Origin: Dyadobacter jiangsuensis
GTDB lineage: Bacteria > Bacteroidota > Bacteroidia > Cytophagales > Spirosomataceae
DNA: 64,000 nucleotides
Assembly (NCBI RefSeq): GCF_003014695.1
Contig: NZ_PYAS01000013.1
Location: 1-64,000, forward strand
Direction of reading: 5' to 3'
In this document: positions 8,707-19,600 of the stretch, piece after piece
Layout of the letters: each line of letters begins with the position of its first letter
Position numbering within the stretch: the first letter of the stretch is position 1
Position numbers and translations under genes: made by a program
The notes under the pieces: generated by a model
The model's database searches: none
Seen by the model: the letters and a program-made list of their open reading frames with translations, nothing else
Told to the model about the DNA's origin: nothing

Positions 8707-9093
8707 ATGAAACCGTTTTCAGAGTTATCGGCTGAGGAGTTGGCAATGGAAAACCTCTTCATAAGATGGGTACGGTTTCCTGATGATCCACCAATCCGCT
8801 CGTTTTGGGAAAATTGGATCCTCAAATATCCCGCGCAGAAAGATACCGTAGCCAAAGCCCGCGAGTTGGTGCTGATCGCCTCCGACTGGAAGCCCGACGG
8901 CCTTTCCAGCCAGGATGTGAATTCCATCTGGGGGCGCATTATGAGCTCGCTGGACATTATGGGAGATCGTGATTCGCGAAAAAATGTGCAGGACGGACCG
9001 GTTAGCAGTCTTTCGGCAGGTAATATCGTCCTGATCCTGATGTCGGTTACGTTTCTGCTTTTTATCTTTTATTTTATATTGGGGAACCACTGA
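8707..9093 (+). CDS. Mini-FecR-like single-pass membrane protein
   Basis: A 128-residue protein without a recognised full-length family. Residues 1-80 resemble the cytoplasmic N-terminus of the full FecR encoded at 9985-11043: FWENWILKYP here against LWEKWLLANP there, then KARELVLIASDWKPD against KARKIVLALNFQGKS, then an IWGR/QWKR helix. Residues 106-126 form a transmembrane segment (ILMSVTFLLFIFYFILG), and only NH follows. The periplasmic FecR and DUF4974 domains are therefore missing. It lies just upstream of the sigma factor on the same strand. It could be a receptor-free anti-sigma factor that holds sigma at the membrane, or a decayed fecR. The clean end after the membrane segment argues for a real gene. 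Confidence 0.65.
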   Translation: MKPFSELSAEELAMENLFIRWVRFPDDPPIRSFWENWILKYPAQKDTVAKARELVLIASDWKPDGLSSQDVNSIWGRIMSSLDIMGDRDSRKNVQDGPVSSLSAGNIVLILMSVTFLLFIFYFILGNH

Positions 9094-9145
9094 GTCCTCC
9101 GACTCCTCGCTGCTTATTTTATTATTTCCTGAAAAATATTGACTT

Positions 9146-9183
9146 TTTTAAGGGTGATCGGGCAATTCTGCGTCACCTTAAAA
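9146..9183 (+). promoter_or_regulatory. Inverted repeat upstream of the sigma gene
   Basis: TTTTAAGGGTGA (9146-9157) is the reverse complement of TCACCTTAAAA (9173-9183) apart from one bulged G. It lies 64 bp before the sigma-factor start. It may be an operator or a 5' hairpin, perhaps for autoregulation. Confidence 0.4.
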
Positions 9184-9246
9184 TCATTGTGCAGTTACAT
9201 ACTGCCAATGGGTCCCTAAACCGAAAATTTGCCAATCTCAGCGAAA

Positions 9247-9900
9247 ATGGAAGATCTAAACCTGACTAACGATCCACCACTGTGGAACATGCTAAGGGCC
9301 GGAAGCGGCGAGGCATTCGAGCAGATTTTCAGGCATTATTATCCGTCGCTGCTCAATTACGGGCTTCGCTTCAACAAGGATGACGAGGAGGTGAAAGATT
9401 GCATTCAGATACTTTTCATGAATATCTGGGAGCGAAAAGCTTTTCTCGGCAATTCGGATTCTATTCGGAACTACCTGCTCGCATCCCTTCGACGTTTGAT
9501 CCTCAAACGGGCAAAGGCAAATCCGATGACGATCACGCTCGAAGATGACGATTCGCTTTTTCACGTTGAACTGTCCGCGGAAATGCAGATGATCCACGAT
9601 CAGACGCTCAAAGAAAACGTGCTTTCGCTGCAAAACGCGATTCAGAACCTTCCAGCGAGGCAGAAGGAGGCATTATACCTGCGGTTTTACAACGACCAGT
9701 CGTTCGGTGAGATCGCGCTCATCATGAACATTTCTACCCGGGCCGTTTACAAACTGATTTATAAAGCGCTGGATGCATTGAATGAGGAGCTTGCGCCTCA
9801 GGGACGTGACGTGCCTTTTGTGCTGGGCATATACATGGCATTACTGGGTGCCGGAAGCGTCGTGGGTGAGGGTGTAGAAGTTATTAAGGAGTTTATGTAA
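9247..9900 (+). CDS. ECF RNA polymerase sigma factor, FecI type
   Basis: A 217-residue extracytoplasmic-function sigma factor. Region 2 is at residues ~18-80 (HYYPSLLNYGLRF, DEEVKDCIQILFMNIWER) and region 4 at ~130-185 (LPARQKEALYLRF, SFGEIALIMNISTRAVYKLIYKAL), which recognises the -35 element. The ATG at 9247 (MEDLNLTND) is preferred to the TTG six codons upstream. A FecR-type anti-sigma gene follows 84 bp later and an STN-bearing SusC after that. This is the standard Bacteroidota arrangement in which substrate binding at the outer-membrane receptor releases sigma to transcribe the receptor operon. The C-terminal ~25 residues (FVLGIYMALLGAGSVV) are unusually hydrophobic. Confidence 0.9.
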   Translation: MEDLNLTNDPPLWNMLRAGSGEAFEQIFRHYYPSLLNYGLRFNKDDEEVKDCIQILFMNIWERKAFLGNSDSIRNYLLASLRRLILKRAKANPMTITLEDDDSLFHVELSAEMQMIHDQTLKENVLSLQNAIQNLPARQKEALYLRFYNDQSFGEIALIMNISTRAVYKLIYKALDALNEELAPQGRDVPFVLGIYMALLGAGSVVGEGVEVIKEFM

Positions 9901-9984
9901 AAATTTTTACAAAAAATTTACCCGGTCGAGGGTCACTTCCTGTTTATTCTGGCTTTATCAAAGTAAAGAATAAAAATTATCCTA

Positions 9985-11043
9985 TTGGAAGCGCACAAAT
10001 ACGACCGGTTTGACTACAAGGATTTCGTCCTCGACGAAGATTTTCGTGCGTGGCTCAACGGCACCGCCCCCGAAAAAGACCAGCTGTGGGAGAAATGGCT
10101 TCTTGCCAATCCATCCCGCCATCCTGAAATTGAAAAAGCCCGGAAAATTGTCCTTGCCCTGAATTTTCAGGGTAAATCTGTCCCGGATTACGACATCGGG
10201 CAACAATGGAAACGCCTCGAATCATCCATCGCCGCATCCGAAGCCGCGAAAGAGGGTGAAACACCATCCCGCATTCGCAGTTTCACCTGGATTTGGAGAC
10301 TCCTCGCAGCCGCATGTGTGGTGGTAGGAGCTTTTTTATTTGTAAACCGCTACCTCACCGGGCATCATGCCCCGGCCTCGGCCTATGTGCCGGTGGAGCA
10401 CAAGACGGCGAATGGCCAGCAACGCAAGCTGCTGCTTCCGGACGGTACCCGTGTGACGCTGAATGCTGGTTCCGCTATTTCTTATCCCCAGGAATTTGAA
10501 GAAGATGTCCGTAAAGTAAGTCTCTCAGGTGAGGCATTTTTCGACGTCAAACGGAACGAAAAAGCGCCGTTCGTGATCATCACCGGTGATGTAGTGACCA
10601 AAGTGCTGGGTACCTCATTCAACATCAGGGCCTATCCCGAAAACAAGGCCGTGCAAGTGGCGGTGGTGAGCGGCAAGGTGAAAGTGAATGCCCAAATAGG
10701 CTCGGAGGACCAGAATGCGTGCGTCTTTTTGAGCAAAAGTGAAATGGCGACTTTTCAGAAAGAAGCCGGTGAGCTCATCGTGAGCACCTACGACGAAAAA
10801 GAGCAGATCGGCTGGAAAGACGGGATGCTCTACTTCCAGAAATCAGATTTCCATTCCACCATTCTTAAACTGGAACGCTGGTATGGCGTAAAGTTCGAGG
10901 TGGCGCCGGGCGTGCGCATGGATGCCGACTGGCGGTTCAGCGGGAAGTTCCAGGATAAGCAGCTCGATTACATCCTCGGGGTGATGAGTTATCCCGGCAG
11001 GTTCTCCTATAAGATCAATAACAGCGTTGTCAAACTCCAATAA
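9985..11043 (+). CDS. FecR-family anti-sigma factor
   Basis: A 352-residue single-pass membrane protein that should hold or activate the preceding sigma factor. Residues 1-95 are cytoplasmic (LWEKWLLANPSRHPEIEKA). A transmembrane segment spans ~101-120 (TWIWRLLAAACVVVGAFLFV). Residues ~135-240 are the periplasmic FecR domain (LLLPDGTRVTLNAGS, LSGEAFFDVKRNEKAPF, VLGTSFNIRAYPE). Residues ~280-352 are the DUF4974 domain (LYFQKSDFHSTILKLERWYGV), which binds the STN domain of a TonB receptor. An in-frame stop at 9964 and the lack of a nearby ATG make the TTG at 9985 the best start. It lies 129 bp before the STN-SusC gene, its probable partner. Confidence 0.9.
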   Translation: MEAHKYDRFDYKDFVLDEDFRAWLNGTAPEKDQLWEKWLLANPSRHPEIEKARKIVLALNFQGKSVPDYDIGQQWKRLESSIAASEAAKEGETPSRIRSFTWIWRLLAAACVVVGAFLFVNRYLTGHHAPASAYVPVEHKTANGQQRKLLLPDGTRVTLNAGSAISYPQEFEEDVRKVSLSGEAFFDVKRNEKAPFVIITGDVVTKVLGTSFNIRAYPENKAVQVAVVSGKVKVNAQIGSEDQNACVFLSKSEMATFQKEAGELIVSTYDEKEQIGWKDGMLYFQKSDFHSTILKLERWYGVKFEVAPGVRMDADWRFSGKFQDKQLDYILGVMSYPGRFSYKINNSVVKLQ

Positions 11044-11084
11044 CAGAAACCACCGTATGCGGTCCGACACCTCCTGAAAAAAGA

Positions 11085-11110
11085 ACCGGTAACCATCGCT
11101 GATTACCGGT
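11085..11110 (+). terminator. Possible attenuator between fecR and susC
   Basis: An 8-bp perfect stem (ACCGGTAA at 11085-11092 with 11103-11110) and a 10-base loop lie in the gap between the anti-sigma gene and the SusC gene. No T-run follows, so it may stabilise or attenuate RNA rather than terminate it. Confidence 0.35.
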
Positions 11111-11172
11111 CCGTGTGACTTTCCCGTGCTAAGAGTTGGCGCTCAATCAGGTAACGGGGAGAGTCACGTGTA

Positions 11173-14100
11173 ATGAACGTGAAATTCAAAACGATCAAAA
11201 ATATGCAATATAAACTACTACGACAAATTGTAGCGATGTCTAGGTATGCGGTTATCGGGACGGTTTTGCAATGCATTTTTGCGGGTTTACTGTCGGCTTC
11301 GGATGGTAAAGCCCAGGAGCAGAGCATTGAGAAAATCTACATTTCCATCGACCTGCACAACGTGCCGCTGGAAGATGCCTTTGTGGTGATCAACGACAAA
11401 ACCAATTTCAATTTTCAGTACGATCACAAACTCGTACAGAACAAAACGGTTGACCTCAGCTTTCCGCAGGCGAGTGTGGGAAAGCTGCTGCGGCATATTT
11501 CGCAGGAGACGAGCCTCAGTTTCAGCAGGGTCAACGAAACCATTTATGTTTCCAATGCCAAAAAGCTCGCTGTGACCGAGGTGCTCAATGGCACTTCGGT
11601 GTTTAAAGCGTCGGCCACGGGCAAATCCGATGTATTCGCGGGTTCCGCTGAGGCCTATCATGCGCAGCGGCTCCGTCAGGTGATGGAGAATGCGATCGCT
11701 TCGCTGACTGTAACGGTAGCGGGGGTGATCCGGGACGAAAATGGCAATGGCCTGCCGGGGGTTAATGTAGTCGAAAAAGGGACGCTCAACGGGCTTTCGA
11801 CGGATACCGAAGGGAAGTACAAAATTACCGTTACCAATAACGCTTCGATATTGGTATTCAGTTATATAGGTTATGTTTCCCAGGAAATACAGGTCGCAGG
11901 CCGTCGCTCACTGGACGTGAAACTGGTGCCCGAAAACAAGGCGCTGGAAGAGGTGGTCGTGGTGGGTTATGGCACGCAGCGCAAGGAGAGTGTGGTAGGG
12001 GCTATTTCTCAGGTAGATAACAAAGCCCTCATGCGCGCGGGTACGTCCAACGTTACGAATGCGCTGGCGGGCAAGCTTTCGGGCGTGCTCACGATGCAGC
12101 AAAGCGGCGAGCCGGGCAGTGACCATTCCGAGATCGTGATTCGCGGACTTTCGAGCTGGAACGGCTCGCAGCCACTGGTAATGGTGGACGGCGTGGAGCG
12201 CGATTTCCGCGACATGGATCCCAATGAGATCGCAACCATATCCGTATTAAAGGATGCTTCGGCCACAGCCGTTTTCGGTGCGAAAGGGGCTAACGGGGTA
12301 ATTATTGTTACCACCAAACGCGGCACGATCGGAAAGCCCAAACTCGATTTTACAGGTTCGTACGGTCTGGCAAAAGCGACGCGCATTCCAGACCACATCA
12401 GTTCCTACCAGACGATGTCGATGTATAACCAGGCGTTGATGAACGGTCAGCAGTTTACTGACCTCATTCCGCAGAATGCATTGAACGAATACCGGAACCC
12501 GTCGACGCCGCTCAACAGCCTGCGCTACCCGGATGTGAACTGGTTCGATATTATGACCAAGCCGTTTGCGACCAATGCGAATGCGAACTTCAACGTTTCG
12601 GGCGGTACCAATTTTATCAAGTATTTCGCGTCGCTGGGCTATGCTTATCAAGGCGATTTTTTCAAGGCCTATCACAAAGGTTACGACGATACCCGCTACT
12701 GGTACAACCGGTTCAACTACCGCACCAACATCGATTTTAACCTCACCCGAAATACGACATTGACGCTGAATGTGGGTGGGGAAACGGGTATCAAAAATCA
12801 GCCGAACAACTCTCCGTGGAGGAACTTGTATTCTACTGGCCCATCGCGTTACCCGGCTTATTTCCCTGCCTGGGTGCTTGAACAAGTGCCTGATCCCGAT
12901 TATCCGGGAGCAACCGGCGACCGTTTAGCCATGAACTTCGGGGAGTTTACCGGTAACCCGTACACTTCCATGAACCAGGGATCTTTTAACCGATACCTGG
13001 ATTCGAAGCTTTTCACCGACCTTATTCTCGACCAGAAACTGGACGCGATCACCAAAGGACTGTCCGTGAAAGGAAAGGTCTCCATGAGCACCTATTACCG
13101 CAACCGCTCGCTCACAGCCAGCTATTCTTTTCCTGAATATCAGTTGAATTACGATAAAATAGGCACCGAGGAAAACCCGTGGTTCAGGGCGGGGCAGGGT
13201 AATGAGGTTTTCGAACAATCACCGCTGGATATTAATGTGGGAGAGTTGGAAAATGACTATTACAAAGATTTTTACTACGAACTCTCTACCAGCTATAACC
13301 GTGCATTCGGCAAACACAGCGTGACCGGGCTCGTACTCGTGAACCGCCAGCAGAAGGATAAGACGACCGACTTTCCCTATTACAACCAGGGGCTCGTGAG
13401 CCGTGCTACCTATGATTATGCCAACAAATATCTGCTCGAACTGAACGTGGGCTACACCGGCTCCGAACGTTTCGCGCCGGGCAAGCGGTATGGCTTTTTC
13501 CCCTCGGGAGCGATCGGCTGGGTGGTGTCGGAGGAGAAGTTCTTCAAAGACCGCATACCCTGGATCAGCAAGCTGAAACTCCGCTATTCGGATGGCAAAG
13601 TGGGAAGCGATATCGCCGATAACCGGTGGCTGTACCTGAGCGAGTTTTTCAAGGATAATGCAGGCTATATTCACGAAGACCTCGGCCCGAACCTGGTTTC
13701 GCAATGGGAAGAAGCCCGCAAGCGCGACTTCGGGATCGAGCTGGGACTCTGGAACGATACCTTCACATTCGGCGTCGACCTTTTCGACGAGCGCCGTCAG
13801 AAAATGCTGCTGATCCCGCAGAGTGTAACTATGCTGGTAGGCAACTCATTTAAAGAGCTGAACCTCGGCCGGTTGAAAAAGCATGGCATCGAGCTCGAAA
13901 CGGAATATCGTAACCACACCGCTTCGGGCCTCAACTATTTTGTGAAAGGGATTTTCGGGTTTAATGAAAACCGCATTCTGTTCAAAGACGATTTGCCCTA
14001 TGCTTACGATTACCAAAAAGCAGCCGGCAAGCCGCTGGGCGCGCAGCTGAGCGGTGTTGAACTGACAGGCAGCGGCTACTATACCTCCGTGGACGATATT

Positions 14101-14745
14101 CATAATAACGTTTCGGCGATTGACCTGCAAAAACTGAATGTAGGCGACTACAAATTCCTCGACTACAATGGCGATGGAAAAGTGACCAACCTGGACAAAT
14201 ACCCGGTCCCCGGCTCCGACTACCCGCCGATCACCTATTCATTTTCAGCCGGTTTTACCTGGAAAAAGTTTGACTTCAACTTCATGTTCCAGGGTAATGT
14301 GGGTAAATACGTGGAGTTCAACCAACCTTACGAGGTGGAATTTATCAAGGGCGACTGGCGCGTGCACGCATCGCAGCTCGACTATTGGACGCCTACCAAT
14401 CCGGGAGCGAACCACGCCACGCTGCATTACTCCGGCGGCGGCAGTACCGACAACCTCTTCTGGGGTGGAGGCGAGGCTGACAGGGGCTTCGATATTATGA
14501 TCGAGAACCGGTTCTGGCGGAATTCCAATTATTTGAGATTGAGGGAGGTATATGCTTCCTATACATTCAATTCCAAATTCCTCCGGCGTGTTATCGGTAC
14601 TTCCAACCTGGTGTTTTTCGTGACGGGCAATAACCTGTGGACCTTCACCAAGCTCATCGAGGGCGACCCGGAAAGGAAAGATTTCAACCAGGGTTTTTAC
14701 CCCCAAATGAGCACTGTGAAATTTGCGATCAGGGCTGCATTCTAA
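11173..14745 (+). CDS. SusC/RagA TonB-dependent receptor with STN domain
   Basis: A 1190-residue outer-membrane importer for oligosaccharides or similar ligands, energised by TonB. The signal peptide ends near DGKAQ. Residues ~55-125 form the STN domain (ISIDLHNVPLEDAFVVINDKT, FQYDHKL, IYVSNAKK), which contacts FecR and signals to the sigma factor. Residues ~180-262 are the carboxypeptidase-regulatory-like domain (GVIRDENGNGLPGVNVVEKGT), and from ~265 the plug begins (EEVVVVGYGTQRKESVVGAIS), followed by the 22-strand barrel to the C-terminal VKFAIRAAF. The start may be ATG 11173 or 11203. It is the first gene of a five-gene operon and the only SusC in this window with an STN domain. Confidence 0.93.
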   Translation: MNVKFKTIKNMQYKLLRQIVAMSRYAVIGTVLQCIFAGLLSASDGKAQEQSIEKIYISIDLHNVPLEDAFVVINDKTNFNFQYDHKLVQNKTVDLSFPQASVGKLLRHISQETSLSFSRVNETIYVSNAKKLAVTEVLNGTSVFKASATGKSDVFAGSAEAYHAQRLRQVMENAIASLTVTVAGVIRDENGNGLPGVNVVEKGTLNGLSTDTEGKYKITVTNNASILVFSYIGYVSQEIQVAGRRSLDVKLVPENKALEEVVVVGYGTQRKESVVGAISQVDNKALMRAGTSNVTNALAGKLSGVLTMQQSGEPGSDHSEIVIRGLSSWNGSQPLVMVDGVERDFRDMDPNEIATISVLKDASATAVFGAKGANGVIIVTTKRGTIGKPKLDFTGSYGLAKATRIPDHISSYQTMSMYNQALMNGQQFTDLIPQNALNEYRNPSTPLNSLRYPDVNWFDIMTKPFATNANANFNVSGGTNFIKYFASLGYAYQGDFFKAYHKGYDDTRYWYNRFNYRTNIDFNLTRNTTLTLNVGGETGIKNQPNNSPWRNLYSTGPSRYPAYFPAWVLEQVPDPDYPGATGDRLAMNFGEFTGNPYTSMNQGSFNRYLDSKLFTDLILDQKLDAITKGLSVKGKVSMSTYYRNRSLTASYSFPEYQLNYDKIGTEENPWFRAGQGNEVFEQSPLDINVGELENDYYKDFYYELSTSYNRAFGKHSVTGLVLVNRQQKDKTTDFPYYNQGLVSRATYDYANKYLLELNVGYTGSERFAPGKRYGFFPSGAIGWVVSEEKFFKDRIPWISKLKLRYSDGKVGSDIADNRWLYLSEFFKDNAGYIHEDLGPNLVSQWEEARKRDFGIELGLWNDTFTFGVDLFDERRQKMLLIPQSVTMLVGNSFKELNLGRLKKHGIELETEYRNHTASGLNYFVKGIFGFNENRILFKDDLPYAYDYQKAAGKPLGAQLSGVELTGSGYYTSVDDIHNNVSAIDLQKLNVGDYKFLDYNGDGKVTNLDKYPVPGSDYPPITYSFSAGFTWKKFDFNFMFQGNVGKYVEFNQPYEVEFIKGDWRVHASQLDYWTPTNPGANHATLHYSGGGSTDNLFWGGGEADRGFDIMIENRFWRNSNYLRLREVYASYTFNSKFLRRVIGTSNLVFFVTGNNLWTFTKLIEGDPERKDFNQGFYPQMSTVKFAIRAAF

Positions 14746-14758
14746 CCCAAACCAACTG

Positions 14759-16609
14759 ATGATGAAAAGATTAATTACGATACTTTGTGTACCGGTGCTG
14801 TTGATTTTGCTTCTCGGTTCGTGCGTGGAAGATTATCTCGACAAAGCACCTGAGTCGGGGCTTACTCCCGACGATGTTTTTTCCAAGTACGAAAACTTCA
14901 AAAAGTACTTCGATGATATTTATGAGGGCAATAGGCTCGACGGTAAAGACTGGCGTGCTTATAATATCAAGAATGGCTACTCACTCTATTTCGATTTCTG
15001 GGACCAGAAGTATACCCTCGAAGCGCTGACCGACATGAGTGATATGGGCCGTGTGATGGATGCGCAGGTGATCAAAAGCGGTCAGATTTCTGCGATTATC
15101 AACAAGATGACCTACGACCCGTCGCGTCGGCCGATACTCGGTTCGATGTTTTACATCATTCGCAAATGCAATACGACATTGAAAAACATCGGGATGCTCA
15201 AAGATGCCAGCCCGGTGGATATCAATGATTTCAAAGGCCAGGCGCATTTCATCCGGGCATTCGCGCACTTCGAACTGTTCAGGTTGTGGGGGCCGATGCC
15301 TTACCTGACGACCGTGATGGGCCAGGATGATGAATGGGATGTTCCGCGGCTCTCAAAACGCGAGACGCTGGTTCGCATTGCGATGGACATGGATAGTGCT
15401 GCCGCCTATTTCGAACAGGCCGACCTCATGCGTCGCGACCCGGGCCCGGGTGTAGCGGGGCATTTGAACAACCCCGAACAAAAGCGCCCTACCGGCGTGG
15501 CTGCCAAGGCATTCAAGGCGCGCGCGCTGCTGTATGCGGCCAGTCCGTTGAACAACGAGAAAGGCAATGCCGATTGGGAAGACGCCGCAAAGGCCAGCTG
15601 GGAAGCGATTCAAATCGCCGAAAAGTATGGCTACGACCTGCTGTCGCTCGATGATTACAAGAAAAACTACATTGGCACCACCTATTCCAATGAGCAGCTC
15701 TGGGCATGGTATGCCGGTACAAAAACCTATAACGCCGGTGACCTGAACGGGCAGATGAATGGCGTTTTCGGAGGAGGTAAGACAGGCTGGTCGGGTGAAT
15801 GCCCTACACAGAATACGGTAGACAAGTTCGAAACCAAATGGGGCGAGCCTTTGAATACCCCCGCCGACCGCCAGGCCGCCATAGCAGCGGGGCATTATAA
15901 CGATCAGGATCCGTACAAGGACCGCGACCCGCGTTTTTACATTGATATTATTTACAATTCCGCGCCGGTACCAGGTTACGGCAATGCCAAGATCTACTAC
16001 GAAACCAAAGATGGTGCCGCTGTTTACGGTCAGTTGCTCGATCAGTCGTACGCGGGCATTACCCGCACCGGTTACTACGAGCGCAAAACCTGGGGTGAGC
16101 AGAGCGTAAACAACAAAACGACCCCGCAATACACCGATCCGCTGATACGCCTGGGTGAACTCTACCTCAACTACGCTGAGGCCGCCAACGAGGCTTACGG
16201 GCCGAATGGCACCGCCCCGGGCGCGTCTATGACGGCACTGCAGGCGCTCAACCGCATCCGCACACGCGCAAACATGCCTAATGTGTTGCCGGCCTATGCT
16301 TCCAGCAAGGACAAGCTCCGCGACCGCATCAAGAACGAACGCACCATAGAGCTGTGCTTCGAGGGCGGGCACTATTACCACGACATCCGTCGCTGGAAGG
16401 ACGCCCCGAAAGTGATGGGCGGTACGCTCATCCGAATGGACGTCGAAAAGGTGGCCGTAAGCACCACTTACCCGACGGGCTTCAAGTATACCCGCATGCC
16501 GCTCTCGGCCGACCGCCAGGTGCGCTGGAAAGAAGCCATGTACTACCTGCCATTCAACACGGAGGATATGTACAAAATGAAAAATTTCGTCCCTAACGAA
16601 GTCTGGTAA
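14759..16609 (+). CDS. SusD/RagB lipoprotein
   Basis: A 616-residue surface lipoprotein that caps the partner SusC barrel and binds the ligand. The ATG at 14759 (MMKRLITILCV) is chosen because it starts a lipoprotein signal ending at LLLGSC, with acidic residues after the cysteine. An upstream frame would overlap the SusC gene. Family motifs are FKGQAHFIRAFAHFELFRLWGPMPY (a TPR helix), KAFKARALLYAASPLN, RLGELYLNYAEAANEAYG, ALNRIRTRANMP, ERTIELCFEGGHYYHDIRRWK and YLPFNTEDMYK. It begins 13 bp after the SusC stop and is its pair. Confidence 0.93.
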   Translation: MMKRLITILCVPVLLILLLGSCVEDYLDKAPESGLTPDDVFSKYENFKKYFDDIYEGNRLDGKDWRAYNIKNGYSLYFDFWDQKYTLEALTDMSDMGRVMDAQVIKSGQISAIINKMTYDPSRRPILGSMFYIIRKCNTTLKNIGMLKDASPVDINDFKGQAHFIRAFAHFELFRLWGPMPYLTTVMGQDDEWDVPRLSKRETLVRIAMDMDSAAAYFEQADLMRRDPGPGVAGHLNNPEQKRPTGVAAKAFKARALLYAASPLNNEKGNADWEDAAKASWEAIQIAEKYGYDLLSLDDYKKNYIGTTYSNEQLWAWYAGTKTYNAGDLNGQMNGVFGGGKTGWSGECPTQNTVDKFETKWGEPLNTPADRQAAIAAGHYNDQDPYKDRDPRFYIDIIYNSAPVPGYGNAKIYYETKDGAAVYGQLLDQSYAGITRTGYYERKTWGEQSVNNKTTPQYTDPLIRLGELYLNYAEAANEAYGPNGTAPGASMTALQALNRIRTRANMPNVLPAYASSKDKLRDRIKNERTIELCFEGGHYYHDIRRWKDAPKVMGGTLIRMDVEKVAVSTTYPTGFKYTRMPLSADRQVRWKEAMYYLPFNTEDMYKMKNFVPNEVW

Positions 16610-16627
16610 CCTGTAACGCTCAATTCA

Positions 16628-19600
16628 ATGATGAAAAAAGTAATCCATTATACAGCGCAGGCGGCTATCGGAATGATCATACTCTGCCTGCTGTGGAGCA
16701 GCAATGTGTTCGCCCAGGACAAGCAGGCCAAAAAGCCGAAGCCTGTGAATGTAAGCCTGAAAGTAACCGATGAAAACGGTAACCCGATCCCGAATGCATC
16801 GGTGGTGGTAGGCGAGGGCCAAATCCACGCGGAAACCAATGCGGACGGCGACTTTGATTTTAAAGCATTGCCGGAGGATTTCGTGACGGTTTCCTCGTAT
16901 GGTTATAGCAAATCGGTTTCGCTCGTAGGCGATATTGCTGCCAATAGTGTGGTAGAACTGAAAAAGGCGAAACTGTTTGCGACACCCGATGACGCCGTGC
17001 CGATGCCTTTTATGAATTTGTCGAAACGGATGGCCACGGGGAGTTATGTGACGCTGAAAACCGCCGATCTTGAAAAATATCCTACTAACGACCTCCGCAA
17101 TGCATTTGCCGGACTGGTGAACGGCCTGGAAGTGGTGGAACGCGACGGTTCGCCCGGCCTCACCGCCGAAGAGGAACTCGGAAATTTCAGGATCACGGAA
17201 AAGATCGGTATTGCAACCCGCGGGCGCAGCCCGATTTTCATTATCGACGATGTGCCGACGGACATTACAGAAATGCCCATCGATCCGCAGGAAATTGAGT
17301 CAGTGACGATCATCAAGGATATCGTAGGTAAAGCCATGCTCGGTCCAAGGGGGGCCGACGGCATTATTTATATTAAAACAAAAAGAGGAAAGGTAAATGA
17401 GCGCGTGCTGAGCGTGAATGCCGAGCAAGGCGTGAGCGTGGTGGACCGGTTCCCAGGTTGGGCGTCGGGTGCGGAATATGCGCAGCTCAATAATGTGGCA
17501 AGAACAAACAGCGCCCTCACACCGCTTTATAATGAGAGCGACATTGCTGCCTATTCAAAAAACAACCCGTACGATCTTTACCGCCCCAGCGTAGATTTCC
17601 GGAACCTGATGCTGAAAAACTCGAAGCCGTTCACGAGGGTTAATCTTTCGTCGACCGGAGGGAATGAAACCGTTCAGTACAGCGCCTATCTGGGGTACAA
17701 TGGCGAAGGGGATATTTACAAGATCGGCGCTAAATCGGATTATAACCGCGTCAATGTCCGGTCTAATATCGATATCAAGATCAATCCGCTCATCAAGGTC
17801 AAGTTCGATTTTTTCGGCGGACTTACCCTGCGGCGTTCCCCTAATTATGGCTATAACTCGAACTTCACCAGCGACGACGGCAATACCAACACCGCGCTAG
17901 ACCTCGTGGAGTTCAACTCGGCTATCAACGACATTACCAACACGCCGCCGATCGCATTTCCGGTGTATGCCGCATTTGCAGACAACCCAGTGGCGCCGTG
18001 GTATGGGGTAAGTTCCAATTTCAAAACCAACCCGATCGGGAACCTCATGCACAATGGGTACTATACCGAAACCGGGCGTACGGGTGCTTCCAATATTACA
18101 TTCGAATACGACCTGAGAGAATTGGTACCCGGGCTCAAATCGACGACCTATGCCGGTTTTAACCTTTTCAATAGCCTCAGGATCGGGAAGGCCGAAGATT
18201 ACATCGCCTACATTGTAACGCCCGGCAAAACCAATGCGGGCATCGACACAATCCGCCTTTCCAAAGTCCACGACGGCGTGGATATGGCAGGGCAGGCCAA
18301 GCTCCACGACTACTATTCACAGCGGTTCGTGGTGTATGAAAACCTGAGCTATGAAAAAAACTGGGGTGTTCACAGCATTCAGGCCGGGCTTACGTATTAC
18401 CTCGGAAAATCGTCGCGCAACGGTATTGAAGAGCCTCAGCGGCAGCAGAATGCAGTTTTTAATGGAATATATTCCTTCAAAGACCGCTATGTATTCCAGG
18501 GTGTGCTCAATTATGCGGGTACTTATAGTTTCGATAAAGACAAACGTTACGCGATGTTCCCGGCGGCGGGTGTGAGCTGGGTGATTTCGGAAGAAGGGTT
18601 CTTGAAGAACCTGAAAGCGATTGATTACCTCAAAATCAGGGTGGAGGCCGGTATGCTGGGTTATGAAAGTTTCCTGCCGCCTTTCTATTACCTCGACCGT
18701 TGGGCGGTTAACTCGACCGGCTCCGCATTCGGCCCTTACTCGACAGGCCAGTGGTTTGGCAGTAATACCGACAACCTTGCCTACCGTACCACACAAGGCC
18801 GCGTCGGCAATCCTGACCTGACCTGGGAGAAACGCAAGGAGTTCAGCATCGGAATCGACGGATTATTCCTGAAACGCAGGCTCTCGGTGGAGATTAACTA
18901 TTTCAATAACCTGCGCGACGGCATTGTGTCGCAGCTTGCGAATACGCTGCCGCTCGTGGTGGGCGTGTCCGGCGCCCGTCCGTGGTATAACTATAATAAA
19001 ATCCGCAGTTTTGGGGTTGAGGCTGCGTTGCAGTTCACAGAGCGCGTGGGCGACGTTCGCTTTTCGATCGGTGGTAATGCCACCATGCAGAACAGCGAAG
19101 TCCTGAAATGGGACGAGCCCAACTACCGTTTTGACTACCAGACCCGCGTCGGAAAGCCTACCGACGCTTACTGGGGGCAGACCTACATTGGCAAGTTTGC
19201 TACCGATGCCGAAACCGGCGTTATCCGCCAGGTTTACGACGACGACCTCAAAGCCGGCGACCTCAAATACCTTGACCGGAACGGCGACGGCATCGTGGAC
19301 GATAACGACCAGGTGCAGATCGGCAACACTTCGCCGCGGCTGATCTACGCATTGAACCTGAAACTCGCTTACCGCAATCTCGAACTCACCGCCATCGGAA
19401 CCGGGCGTGCTTTTTACCAGCTCCCACTCACCAACAAGTATTTCTGGAACGGCTGGGGCGATAACAACTACTCCGATTTTGTGAAAGAGAATATGGACGG
19501 CCAATACCCGCGCCTGACTTATTATAAGGTAAATAACAACTTCGTCACCTCGGATTTCTGGCTGCGCGATGGTGGGTTTTTCAAAATTCAGAATGTGGAA

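Noticed and set aside
12247..12885. Long minus-strand frames within the SusC/SusD genes
   Set aside because: They are antisense shadows of strongly supported SusC/SusD genes.
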